Source: Prostheceraeus crozeri
Taxonomy: Eukaryota > Platyhelminthes > Polycladida > Euryleptidae
Length of the DNA stretch: 64,000 nucleotides
NCBI GenBank assembly: GCA_907163375.1
Contig: CAJQUW010007090.1
Location: forward strand, 248,001-312,000
Direction: 5' to 3'
Position 1 is the stretch's first letter; each line of letters opens with the position of its first letter. The position numbers and the translations under genes are program-made. Below the pieces are notes generated by a model. It was given only the letters and a program-made list of their open reading frames with translations, made no database searches and was not told where the DNA came from. Of the stretch, positions 54,901-61,599 are shown piece after piece.

Positions 54901-57521
54901 GATATATCATACTTCTGTTAGTTAGTTCATCAATATTTCCTTCTGTATCTGTATCAAATTGCATTTCTTTTTTTGTAATCTTACCTTGAATTTGTCTCAT
55001 GGTATGCTGATGAAGATATTTGCGCACAATAAATCCCAGTCTTTGGATAGGAATGCGTGTGTACTCCTCCATCTTCCGCAGAGCATCCTGCAAAGCAACA
55101 ACGTCATTGATGCAGTGCTATCAAGGGAGGCCGTAGATTATAAAAACAAGAACGCAGATGCTCAATGACTACCTATTAAGAGAAGTCGTGCTCTCCCTGT
55201 CGCATTCCGAGTGTCATCAGCACAACAAATTTTTAATGTCAGAATTTCTTGTGGAAGCTGCATTCCATTCCATCAAAAACCTTCTGCTGGCGCGCTAGTG
55301 TATTGAATTATCATCGCTGGAGTCTTTCTGTCATACTTTTTCTGACGATTATTTGGACTGCGGGTTAGACATCATAAGTATAGCCTGTGAAGATCAGGCA
55401 TTATCCTTCGACACAGTCAGAAGCATATCGAAGGAAAGATATATCGAGGCTCCTCTACATGTTTCTCATACGAATAAGTTCTAAGTTCATAGGACAATTA
55501 ATTTCTTTTCTGTCCTTGTGTTTTGAGAATAATCTGCATAACATAAAAGGTTTATAAATATTTTAATGCGAATATGACTACTTTCGACTAAGATCAACAC
55601 CCCTGCGCTTTTCTTTAAGTAAAGGGCTTAATGATTTATTTTACATTGAGAATCCCGTCATAACATTGTTATGTCACACACTAACGATTTCGGTTTCCAA
55701 AATTCCTAGGGATTGGATCACTGGACTGACGATGATGCCTCATGAAATAGAAATGGAGTCGGGAGCAAGCTTCGAATGCTTCGAAATTATAACTTTCTAT
55801 ACTTTGCAGTAATCTTTATTCGAATAATGCCTATGTATTGTCTATATATCACATCGTTTTTAGCTAGAGTGTATTCATATTTGAATATGTAGGCCTACTG
55901 AAATGCTGAATGTGTGCCTATCACATGTAAAAGCCTACGACAAGAGGAAAAAATTATAAGATACCTAAGGCTTCCAGCTTAGTCCATTACATCCCGCATA
56001 CAGGTTAACTTGAATTATGTAAAATCAACAATTCGTTCAAATAAATTTAGATGACTTGATCAGCATTATTATCGATGAAATGAGTTCAGTATTTTTTGCG
56101 TTATTAGACAATTACGGTCGAAATTCTACGAATCCTTTATTTTCATAGAGAGGCAATGGCATGAAGTAGTAGGCCATCTCAATCTTTCTGAAGAAACGTA
56201 AATTTAGCGGGGGGGTGGTAACCTTTTCGTGGTTCCCCCTGTGGGTACTTCAGTCGAGAAATAGACGAATATACATCCCTACATGTAATGGGTCTAACTG
56301 TGAATTTTACACGCAAGCAGGGCTGCGGTGTCGCTGTCGTTTAAATAAGGACGACACCGACACCCACATCTTCCTGACAAGTATCTTCGTCGACGCCTGA
56401 TACCGTGTTCTCCTCGCGGAAGAACAGTTAGAGCTAGAGCGTCTAGGTCTTCGGGAGGCGCACGAGCGGATTCGGTTCGCAAAATCTGCGGTGTCTTCCT
56501 TAATCAATTCTGCAGCACAAGCATCTGCTAACGCAACTCCAATGGGCTTGGGATCAAATTCAGAAATGACAGATAACGAAAGTGAAAATGAAAATGATCC
56601 TTTTACCAGGGAGCTGTAGAGGATGGGGAGGGCAAAGGGGCCAAAGAAAACAACTATCAGTCCGCTATAAGAATTGATCACCGAGATAGAGACGATGGGG
56701 CGGTTGAAAGCCAAGACGTATGTGAGCTAATTGGGATGTACCCTGAGAATATTAGAGAGGTAGCTCAAGTCGTGTCGTGTCTCCTTCCTACGCATGTCTC
56801 TGTCGAGCGCCTCTTCTCGGCATTACATTTTCCTTTATCCGATCTCGATATCGGTGTCGGTTGAAAAGCAGCACGACATCTCAGCCCTGCATGTAAGTAT
56901 CGAAGACTTCAAATTAATGACAAGATTGCGGAGCCTACATCAGACGTTAAACATTTGATTTTACAAATCAAACTTAATAAATAAAATAAAATACAGTTAT
57001 CTTTGAACAAATTGTAAGTTTAAAAGTTCACTTTTATCACATGTCCCATAAAAATCGCTGATAGGGAATTCCACTTCGAAACCATGTTTCCATACAAGCG
57101 GGTAATGGGAAGTTCTCTGAATGTTGTCACTATCACAAGGAATGTATGCAGAAAAATATGCGATTACTTCTTTGGTTCTGAAAATGCGATAAAAAATTGA
57201 AGCATGTTCGACTATTTTGAGAATTGCAATCGAACAGTTGCCGTTTACCTGATAACTTTCAGCATCCAAGCGTGCCTCGTTGACCGCTCGCTTTAGAGAC
57301 TTTGAGTTTCTTTCATAATCAAGTCTTGTAAAAATAATGCTCGGTTCCGATACATCAGCCATCTGGGAAGGTCCAGGAGAGGGTGATTCTGCAGCTTCTC
57401 TCTGGGATCGAGAGCGATTTCCTTCACGAGCAGATGCAGACTTCCTCCCCGTTAAATTTGATTCATTCATGCTCGTAATTTCGCGTTTCAGATTGGCGAT
57501 AGTTCCCTGCATTTCGATCAT
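9610..57521 (-). CDS. Nine-exon gene for an unrecognised 524-residue protein (spliced span)
   Basis: I assembled this gene by reading GT-AG boundaries and requiring codon phase to match at every junction. Exon coding lengths in order are 273 (from the ATG), 103, 77, 143, 138, 223, 116, 113 and 389 nt, totalling 1575 nt, or 524 codons plus a TAG stop. Domain order: Ser/Arg/Pro-rich N-terminus (1-60); helical core rich in Arg, Lys, Glu and Leu (65-198) ending in IFLIKPVLSLKS; a Ser/Ala/Thr-rich stretch (200-244); a Glu/Gln/Arg-rich coiled-coil-like helix (245-285); a Pro/Ser linker (290-425); and an acidic tail (430-520). There is no signal peptide or membrane segment, so a cytosolic, cytoskeletal or ciliary protein is a guess only. 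The first exon begins at a splice acceptor, so a 5' noncoding exon, or further coding exons, should lie upstream. I do not recognise the family. Confidence 0.85.
16218..16375 (-). mobile_element. tRNA-derived SINE
   Basis: On the minus strand the sequence carries a box A-like GGCCTTGTGGTTAATGGG and a canonical box B, GGTTCGAACC, at tRNA-like spacing. This is followed by a short tail ending near CAACAGGCCGAGACATGTCT. It lies in intron 8 in the sense orientation of the gene. Confidence 0.8.
16512..16620 (+). mobile_element. Partial SINE copy in opposite orientation
   Basis: The stretch shares ACAGATGGTCCGG and a box A-like TTTTGGTTAGAGGGCATGC with the neighbouring SINE, then jumps to the shared tail GCCGAAACATGTCTCG, so the box B region is missing. 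Its ends are mutually inverted: AGATGTAGCCACCACAAGAC at the start and the complement at the end. Confidence 0.65.
17637..17715. repeat. Dispersed repeat, copy 1
   Basis: About 75 bp sharing GCATGCAA, TCGTACCA and ACAGGATCTGTCC with 18739-18818, in the same orientation and roughly 75-80 percent alike by eye. Confidence 0.6.
18739..18818. repeat. Dispersed repeat, copy 2
   Basis: Direct partner of 17637-17715, sharing TCGTACCA, ACAGGATCTGTCC and a GCTTTGCTGCAAA-like end. The family is unknown. Confidence 0.6.
18925..19245 (-). pseudogene. Coding-like remnant of unknown origin
   Basis: One minus-strand frame reads WEADIARIRNYAGYPQRGTV, then GGCADLMKFAHSGFFSC, meets a single stop, and continues MKWADSIAKKPNGADICMSG with TRPLQQFDEAVASVKRF. 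Composition and length are more protein-like than random AT-rich DNA. It sits in intron 8 on the gene's strand. No splice sites in matching phase were found. It may be a decayed gene or DNA-transposon fragment; I cannot name it. Confidence 0.35.
20440..20660. repeat. Single copy of the dispersed repeat that is tandem at 8.6 kb
   Basis: It shares CGGCCAATCACACAA, AATCTCTATC, CATTGCATACAATG and CTGGGATA, then GCTCTAGACTA and CGCAAATG, with 8565-8940. Here the 53-bp core is present once. Confidence 0.75.
20705..20825. repeat. Small fold-back repeat
   Basis: The ends ATTGACATGGATTTTT and AAAATCTATGTCAATA are inverted. The centre has the perfect hairpin GGCGCGAAGCGCC near 20760. It is probably a short non-autonomous element. 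Confidence 0.6.
22032..22144 (-). CDS. Exon 8
   Basis: A 113-bp exon with acceptor GCTCATTTTCAG and donor GATG|GTGAGT. It reads VSIPGFMPAKAAPQMNVRSY and ISVARPSSQPKLAYMYD. The first T completes Ser358 and the last G joins AT of exon 9 to give Asp396. The segment is rich in Pro, Ala and Ser, basic, and probably disordered. Confidence 0.87.
22145..22211 (-). other. Intron 7 (67 bp)
   Basis: GTGACT donor and TTTTCAG acceptor. Very short compared with its neighbours. Confidence 0.85.
22212..22327 (-). CDS. Exon 7
   Basis: A 116-bp exon with acceptor TGCTTTCTTTTCAG and donor TCAG|GTGACT. It reads PTTAQNGQNYLSDSLTTINT and PRLLEMDVNRILLGQNNV. It enters in phase 0 after exon 6 and ends in phase 2, leaving AG for Ser358. 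The segment is polar, with a short Leu/Met helix near the end. It is separated from exon 8 by an intron of only 67 bp. Confidence 0.87.
23506..23630. repeat. Fold-back element with ~43-bp arms
   Basis: The left arm begins TTTTGATCGGAGGAGAGGAA (23506-23548). The right arm (23588-23630) is its complement with only a few differences. The loop is about 39 bp. Consistent with a fold-back MITE. Confidence 0.9.
26728..26791. repeat. Imperfect hairpin
   Basis: The arms TTGACTAGCTATGGCA and TGTCATAGCTGGTCAA flank a loop containing ACCGAGCCGTAGGCGAG. A second small palindrome, TATACACATGTGTATA, follows at about 26801-26816. Confidence 0.75.
28696..28906. repeat. Long near-perfect palindrome, ~90-bp arms
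   Basis: The left arm begins TTGATTGAGTTCAGAACATC and runs through ATGCTTGAGAGCCTCTACAA. The right arm (about 28817-28906) is its complement with a handful of differences. The spacer is about 25-30 bp. Confidence 0.92.
29190..29395 (+). repeat. Dispersed repeat unit A, copy 1, joined to a SINE-like tail
   Basis: Positions 29190-29360 closely match 31800-31975, sharing CACAATTTGGCGTGTTTAAT and CTAGTCAAACAGAAGAAG. Immediately after it, about 29365-29435, lies the 3' part of the SINE seen at 32.7 kb (TCTGACTATGTCAGCACCGT). A 128-codon frame (29091-29477) runs through the repeat but has no recognised domain. Confidence 0.75.
29841..30180 (-). other. Cys-rich open frame, possible exon
   Basis: Minus-strand frame with CSENQQAIVCQASYHTCQAM followed by QDCRSLRSRCDSHKYSAEFKC. 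The Cys spacing is reminiscent of GDNF/GAS1-type domains, but it is far too short to assign. Acceptor and donor sites around it are weak. It sits in intron 6 on the gene's strand. Confidence 0.2.
31800..31975 (+). repeat. Dispersed repeat unit A, copy 2
   Basis: Same orientation as copy 1, sharing GAAGAAGAG and CGACCTGTCAAA at the end. It lacks the attached SINE tail. The family is unknown. Confidence 0.75.
32671..32852 (+). mobile_element. tRNA-derived SINE beside exon 6
   Basis: A box A-like GTGGCACTGTGGTTAAGTGC is followed by a box B-like GAGATCGAGCCCC, then a unique body with GGAAGTGGGCAGGAAGGGCA and the tail TCTGACTATGTCAGCACCGT. CAATGATTTCATT occurs on both sides (about 32655 and 32853), a plausible target-site duplication. 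It lies antisense to the gene, 34 bp from the exon 6 boundary. Confidence 0.85.
32887..33109 (-). CDS. Exon 6: charged coiled-coil-like helix and basic Pro/Ser linker
   Basis: A 223-bp exon with acceptor TTGTATTTCAG and donor AGT|GTAAGT. It reads EQLQDYYDALVRMKENEQRQ, then RRAAEEQEMRRRQMAG, a long Glu/Gln/Arg helix. A linker follows (HPTPEVSRISLGRSMPSHLK and AAPPTTYWS). It enters in phase 1 and ends in phase 0. A tRNA-derived SINE sits in the adjoining intron just beyond the donor (32671-32852). Confidence 0.9.
34551..34680. repeat. ~48-bp tandem repeat, about three copies
   Basis: TTAGCTCTGTCTGCAAAAC or close variants recur near 34551, 34600 and 34648, each followed by a diverged GTGTATAAAACGC-type segment. 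Confidence 0.65.
34896..35215. repeat. 30-bp minisatellite, about eleven copies
   Basis: The unit contains CTCTCTGCGCAACATTGTGG followed by TCCACATCAT. Because the period is ten codons and the unit has no stop in several frames, it creates a 213-codon frame on the plus strand (34745-35386) and a 108-codon frame on the minus strand (35038-35364). The plus-strand translation is a ten-residue repeat like RNIVVHIISL. I regard it as a repeat, not a gene. Confidence 0.93.
37788..37925 (-). CDS. Exon 5: Ser/Ala/Thr-rich segment
   Basis: A 138-bp exon with a pyrimidine-rich acceptor (TTTTACTGCTTTAG) and donor GTCGA|GTAAGT. In the phase set by exons 4 and 6 it reads DVVSATEPHLSSVMERASMS and continues through RSTARSALKSG to PTPATIFLV. 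It opens with T (AG+T = Ser199) and ends with GA, which the G of exon 6 turns into Glu245. Another open frame in the same DNA is Cys-rich, but its phase does not fit exon 6. Intron 4 between exons 4 and 5 is only 112 bp. Confidence 0.82.
37926..38037 (-). other. Intron 4 (112 bp)
   Basis: GTAAGC donor and CTGCTTTAG acceptor. Short, with a pyrimidine-rich 3' end. Confidence 0.82.
38038..38180 (-). CDS. Exon 4: end of helical core with the FLIKPVLS segment
   Basis: A 143-bp exon with acceptor CATCTCTACAG and donor GAG|GTAAGC. It reads RHRRYTEIMDYLSHERIRLA, then QVMVDTFESIEERC and SIFLIKPVLSLKS. It joins exon 3 in phase 0 (ELMEMK-RHRRYTEI), which keeps an unbroken charged helix. It ends in phase 2 (AG), completed to Ser199 by exon 5. 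The IFLIKP patch is the most hydrophobic part of the protein and is a useful search motif. Confidence 0.9.
38500..40300 (-). mobile_element. 5'-truncated, degraded non-LTR retrotransposon (LINE, CR1/Jockey-like)
   Basis: Minus-strand remnants appear in the expected order. Endonuclease: PKLFIVCVYICPSANSES, ITGDFN near 39700, then TRPTRNLNILDHTYIDF. Reverse transcriptase (39425-38955): TKAFDCVLHKHAIKKF, RGIPHSTALGPMIFSGYVGDF and a catalytic box reading CTDD where YADD is usual. C-terminal part (38958-38506): HLDWTSHIQTIVKKANQQFD and SLIECCCPVF. At least three frame breaks and stops separate the parts, so it cannot move. The family is inferred from motif spacing; CR1, L2 and Jockey-like clades are all possible. 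Confidence 0.88.
40830..40850. repeat. Poly-T/poly-G tract
   Basis: Six T followed by about ten G and then AGGGGCGG, standing out in AT-rich surroundings. Confidence 0.8.
42346..42956. mobile_element. Possible DNA element with short inverted ends
   Basis: TTAACCCTTTCGCGATC on the left is mirrored by GATCGCGAAAGGA on the right, about 610 bp apart. A TTAA next to CCCTTT resembles piggyBac-type ends, but the right side lacks TTAA and no transposase is visible inside. Confidence 0.35.
45397..46072. mobile_element. Non-autonomous DNA transposon with AAACGCCGC-type inverted ends
   Basis: The left end TACCGCATTTCCTCTAACAA, continuing into ACGCCGCC, is matched by the complement on the right (CGGCGTTCATTAGAGGAAAT then GCGGTA). 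Next to each end are second copies of the motif (TAGTAAGCGCCGCACC on the left; AATAAACGCCGCC and TTAAGCGACGCAC on the right). Ends of this type are familiar from widespread marine invertebrate elements. No transposase frame lies inside the 676 bp. Confidence 0.85.
46289..46365 (-). CDS. Exon 3: short helical exon (25 whole codons)
   Basis: A 77-bp exon bounded by acceptor CCTGTGTTGCAG and donor AAG|GTAAGT. It reads NAKRYKSLNAEVFQTWDNME then LMEMK. It takes two nucleotides to finish the split codon from exon 2 and ends in phase 0. It is too short to find by ORF length. The call rests on two strong splice sites plus phase agreement on both sides and a helical composition that continues exons 2 and 4. 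Confidence 0.85.
49425..49534. mobile_element. Small MITE-like element
   Basis: Inverted ends CGACCGCACAGAAACAGTGT and ACAGTGTTTCTGTGCGGTCG, about 23 bp with one difference, enclose 110 bp in all. No coding potential. Confidence 0.8.
52151..52350. repeat. ~103-bp direct duplication, diverged
   Basis: AGGACTTACGGGACATCATC at 52151 is repeated as AGGACCTACGGGGCATCATC at 52254, followed by similar GACGC and TACG motifs in each copy. Confidence 0.65.
54985..55087 (-). CDS. Exon 2: helical core, basic amphipathic segment
   Basis: The exon is 103 bp, with acceptor GTTGCTTTGCAG and donor CAAG|GTAAGA. It reads DALRKMEEYTRIPIQRLGF and continues through IVRKYLHQHTMRQIQ, a helix rich in basic residues. 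It enters in phase 0, matching exon 1, and leaves one nucleotide (G) that joins AA of exon 3 to give Glu126. In-frame sequence beyond the donor continues for some codons but is AT-rich and intron-like. Confidence 0.88.
55088..57248 (-). other. Intron 1 of the model (about 2.2 kb)
   Basis: GTAAAC donor and GCTTTGCAG acceptor. It contains the hAT relic on the opposite strand at 56.2-57.0 kb. Confidence 0.8.
56215..56990 (+). mobile_element. hAT-family transposase relic (C-terminal part)
   Basis: Plus-strand frames in order: HIFLTSIFVDA (like the FLDPRY block of hAT transposases), YRVLLAEEQLELERLGLREA, SEMTDNESENENDPFTREL, and the dimerisation-domain hallmark PTHVSVERLFSALHFPLSDL at 56783-56845. 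The last is typical of the hAT C-terminus (ER.FS signature). At least two stops and frame shifts interrupt it. It is antisense to the host gene. An A/T-rich tail follows at about 56960-56995. No terminal repeats were identified. Confidence 0.82.
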
Positions 57522-57537
57522 GATTGTCGTGTTCTGA
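57249..57537 (-). CDS. Exon 1 of the model: start codon, Ser/Arg-rich N-terminus, start of helical core
   Basis: The acceptor TTTTCTTGCAG precedes the exon and the donor CAG|GTAAAC closes it. The first in-frame ATG is at 57521 and begins MIEMQGTIANLKREI, a short heptad-like helix. Next come a Ser/Arg/Glu-rich stretch and a Pro/Ser cluster (ESPSPGPSQ). The last 28 residues, FTRLDYERNSKSLKRAVNEA onward, open the helical core. The exon ends in phase 0 (ESYQ). The reading frame is also open from the acceptor to the ATG (residues QNTTI), so the true start could lie in an earlier exon whose end is in phase 2. No convincing upstream coding exon was found. Confidence 0.85.
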
Positions 57538-59080
57538 CTGCAAGAAAATCACAAGAGGTCATACAGATTCATCATCATTCTTATCTCAAACTCCTTCCCT
57601 TCCTGAGAGAGATCCCTTGTCAAGGTCAAGTACTGTAACGTTATGGAATTTTCATCGTTATGTTAGATCAAGTGAGCGCACAAGTGTGACCTCACCTGAA
57701 AATCTCTTATTTATTCGAAGCAAACTTGAAAATGGAATGAATGGGCATCGGCATGAATTCCATCATGCTGACTAAGAGAAATCACAAATATAAAGATAAA
57801 CTATTCATCAAAGTGAAAGTTTCAGTAGAGATGAAATTGAAAAGTATTCCTAACTCAGGTTGTTTTATCTCAAAATATTTTTGATAGATAGATGACTCCT
57901 TTAAAAATAAATTTTGAACCGGTTGACGTCGAAATGCAAATTGCACGCCGTTATGTAGGCAATATGACGGAACTGATGGACCTACAAAGATTGACAGACT
58001 TTTGAGTATGTTATTAAAGATAATCGCATTTCAATAAAGCAATAAATATTCAAGTAAAATGCATGATCTTCAATAGTGCTACCTCACCTTCAAATTTGTC
58101 TAATCCACATAGATGAATTAATAACTAATAGTTGTGGAGGAAGCATAACCTTTTCGCCGGCTGCATTTTCATGCGTCGACCAGACATCTACATATTCTTG
58201 AAATTTCATTTTTTACAATTTATAGAGGCTTCGTCGAACCTTGCAGCTCGCAGTCTACCAGACTTGTTGTGACTTAGTTGAGAGATTACCCTTGTTATGC
58301 GAATTCCTTTTAAAGCTTGCAAAATGAGATTTTAGTGGAGTGAAAACTCATTGCACTAACTTCAGTGTGGTGGGGGTGATAACTCTAAAACCGTGCAAAT
58401 TGAGGGTAGAGGGCCAGATTTTTGCCTATATCTCAATTTTCATCCTGTGAACAATTCCTGATATGTATCTCTTTCTGAATTTCTGCATTTACTTCTCCCT
58501 GAAATACATTACACCAATTGGATTTCGCACAGACTTTAATGAATAAAAATAATTCTAGTGTTTAAATGCGGAAGCAAGAGTAGATGTTTCGTCATAGTTA
58601 CGCAGTACACAAGTATTTCAAAATTTACCAGCTGAAAATAGTAATGGCAAAAATCTATGGCAATGGCTATGACATCGGCTGAACCGGTACAAGTTTGGTC
58701 TCCTGGCTATTACACCGGCTGATCCATTACAATATTCTTCTATCTATATTATCACGCATCGTATTTCTCAGCTATATCAGATAACAGAATCACTGCATGT
58801 AACAAGAAAAAGGTCTTTGTATCAGAAAGTGACTAGGCTCGCCTCTTTGTCTTTCATCGCCTTACATAGCTTTGCTTCACTTTCTAATTTTTTGAGAAAT
58901 TTAGTGGTTTCTGAAAAGAACTAAACAGATTTCTAGGCGACAAACGACTAACATAACAAAATCTCAATTTTCAAGTGCTTTATTTGCTGTTGATAATTTT
59001 ATCTTTTTTTATTTGAGGCAATCAGCATTACCTGGGGCTCGTTTCATTAAATAAATTAGTGCTCTATCTCAGTGTGGAAA
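57538..59080. other. Upstream region of the gene model, nothing firm
   Basis: The 5' exon(s) and promoter may lie here or beyond the window. A stretch at about 57715-57774 has an acceptor-like TTCTCTTAG and donor-like CAG|GTGAGG on the minus strand, but all three frames contain stops, so it could only be noncoding. The rest is AT-rich without recognised structure. Confidence 0.4.
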
Positions 59081-59124
59081 ATGTTTTGCGTTTCATAAAA
59101 TAAATTTATAGCAGTGATTTAAAC

Positions 59125-59232
59125 AGTAGAAATTCGCAGCGCTTCACAAAACCATATATTAAGCAGTGATTTATATAAGTCCCACACTGCTTAATATATG
59201 GTTTTGTGAAACGCTGTTAATTTCGACTGCCT
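59125..59232. repeat. Fold-back element with 30-bp near-perfect core
   Basis: The left arm GCGCTTCACAAAACCATATA continues to TTAAGCAGTG (59139-59168). The right arm at 59185-59214 is its complement with one difference. Complementarity extends outward with mismatches (CAGTAGAAATT against AATTTCGACTG). Related GTTTCA and AAGCAGT motifs flank it at 59040-59120 and 59250-59280. Confidence 0.88.
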
Positions 59233-60039
59233 AATCAGTATTATTAAGCAGTCTGCAGAGGAATTGCGTTTCACAAAGAAGTATCAGCAGTGGTCGAAAA
59301 GTGAAAATATGGAAATTCACTGATAGAAATGTGAAAATTTTTATCAGAAGATGTGAATGATCGTCGAGAAAGTTATGGAAACTTAAAATATCGGAGAAAT
59401 TACTGCAAATATAACTTGAAAATAGAAAAATGGCTTTTGATTTTCAATTCTATTGTCAGTAGTAAACTATTTGTGAGAAGGGCACATTTGCAAGCTATCT
59501 TTTGAAAATTTCTTCCTTTGAAAAGTGGAAATGCTGTGACGAAGAAACGTCCGATAACAACAAAATTATAGTGGGTTGATTTGAGGGTTTCAATTTCTTT
59601 CGTGTAATGAGGTATGGAAGAATTTCGTCATTCAAAGTCATGTCATGAAATCATTTCAATATTAGAAGACCTTGAGATATTGACTTTTACATATATACAT
59701 TGACAACAGCTAGCAAAATACGTTCTCAAATACTCTCTAAATTTGTAGTCAAAATGTGTCTAGCTTTATAGACAGGAGTACATGAACATGAAAGGAAATG
59801 ACCTAAAGACATTCCATGTCAAAAATGATGACTCTGGGCTTAGTACTTTTCGTTTAATCAGAGAAAACATACAAAATTTCATTTTAGCCAAAAACTGCAA
59901 TCTGCGTCCCATTGGATTTACATGTGTTTTTCTTTGATCCTGTCTGACAAGAACAGGAACCACTAGAACTCGGCAGACGCGCGAATTCGTAGCAAGTATA
60001 GGGTGTACATCATTCTGTGAAAGTCTCATTTTCGGCCTC

Positions 60040-61130
60040 GTTCCCTGCAGAAACTCGTTCTGACTGCCGGACTATAACAAGAACCCCCGATCATCCCATC
60101 AAGTTTAATAGAAAGTCATAGAAAACCCTGTCCAATAGGGTATTGAATCTCCAATTTTAAAAAACACAGCTACCCACAACTTCCCTTCCTCACTGCAGAA
60201 AATTAAGTAGAATTACAAACATGCTCGACAGCACAGTACTCAGCATCAATCCTAATTTTATCAAATTCTGCTCCGCACTGTCCCATGGGGCCTACACAAG
60301 ATGACCGACTAGAATGTTGAATTTCAAACTCTCAGTCAAACAGTCACCACTCCCATTCTACATTGCTGATAATTCTGTAGAGCTACACAAACGTTCTATG
60401 GCATCTCACTCACATTTGCGTGAATTTTCATCAAAATCCATGCAGTGCTTTGTCCTATAGGGCCTACAAAAGATGACCATTTTAATCGAATTTCAAATTT
60501 TCAAAAACAAAGGTAGTCACAACTCACATTCTTCATTGCCGAAAATTCTGTAGAGCTACACCAATGCTCCACGGTACCTCTATCACCTTCACATTAAGTT
60601 TCATCAAAATCCAAACTGTTCCCTCTCCTACAGAGAATTTATAAGCTAAAAATAACAGCCTACGCAACTGATTTTCAAATTTTCAAAAACACAGCTAGTC
60701 ACAACTACTGTTCCTCGATGCAGACAATTCTGTAGAGCTACACCAACGTTCTATGGCATCTCACTCACATTTGAGTCAATTTTCATCATAATCCATGCAG
60801 TGCTTTGTCCTATAGGGCCTACACAAGATGACCATTTTAATCGAATTTCAAATTTTCAAAAACAAAGGTAGTCACAACTCACATTCTTCATTGCCGAAAA
60901 TTCTGTAGAGCTGCACCAACGTTCTATGGCATCTCACTCATATTTACTTCTCGTTTCGTTGCATTCCATGTAATATTCTGCCCTACAGATCCTTCGCAAG
61001 TTTGAAAGCATGGCCTACTGATTGAAAATCTGCCGTTTTCAGACACACTGCCTGCCACAACTCCTTCGCATCTTTGCGGACTTTTTCTGCTGCATGATAT
61101 GCATTCTGTAGTGAGGTCAGATACGACCAC
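60040..61130. repeat. ~177-bp satellite-like repeat in dimeric arrangement
   Basis: The landmark GTAGAGCT recurs at 60378, 60550, 60732 and 60905, with a diverged relative near 60208, giving steps of 172, 182 and 173 bp. Alternate monomers are far more alike than neighbours: 60416-60560 and 60770-60915 are almost identical over about 145 bp, 355 bp apart. Minus-strand frames crossing it are short and not conserved in phase. Confidence 0.88.
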
Positions 61131-61147
61131 CCGTTTTTGTTAAATTC

Positions 61148-61211
61148 GACCCACTACGTATAGGGGAGGAAGTATAATTTTTTTTATACTTCCTCCTCTA
61201 CGTAGTGGGTC
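61148..61211. repeat. Palindrome between two repeat blocks
   Basis: GACCCACTACGTATAGGGGA and onward pairs with TTATACTTCCTCCTCTACGT and onward. The arms are about 28-30 bp with very few differences around a short T-rich loop. Confidence 0.9.
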
Positions 61212-61599
61212 CCATTTAATTTCCCATTGTATTTCCGAAATTCAAATTGTTGAAAATAATCAAAATAAGTTTTGGTCTTGTGATGTAATTCTACCAAAAA
61301 GGAGCACCAACATGGCACTGGAACCTATAAAAAATGACATCAGGAAAAGAGCAAAAATGTTTGGAAGATGCCAAGAGGACTTCATTCAGAATAGTGCTCC
61401 CTGAAAACTAGGTTTTCTACATAGTTGTGCAATCTTTCATAGTACATTTTACCAAAGCCACCTTCTAAAACCATAATCTCTAAAAATGAGTTTCATACCG
61501 TGTTATACACGAGCTTGCACAGTAGAGTTAGCAAAAAAGTATTTCAATCCGTTTGTTTAAATAATACACTATCAATTGAGTCTTCAGCATGCCTCATCG

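Larger units (their letters stand above)
46366..54984 (-). other. Intron 2 (about 8.6 kb)
   Basis: GTAAGA donor and GTGTTGCAG acceptor. It contains a small inverted-repeat element at 49.4 kb and a ~103-bp duplication at 52.15-52.35 kb. The remainder is AT-rich with nothing recognised. Confidence 0.8.

Noticed and set aside
57715-57774. Extra coding exon upstream of exon 1
   Set aside because: Acceptor-like and donor-like sites are present, but all three frames contain stops, so it cannot be coding.
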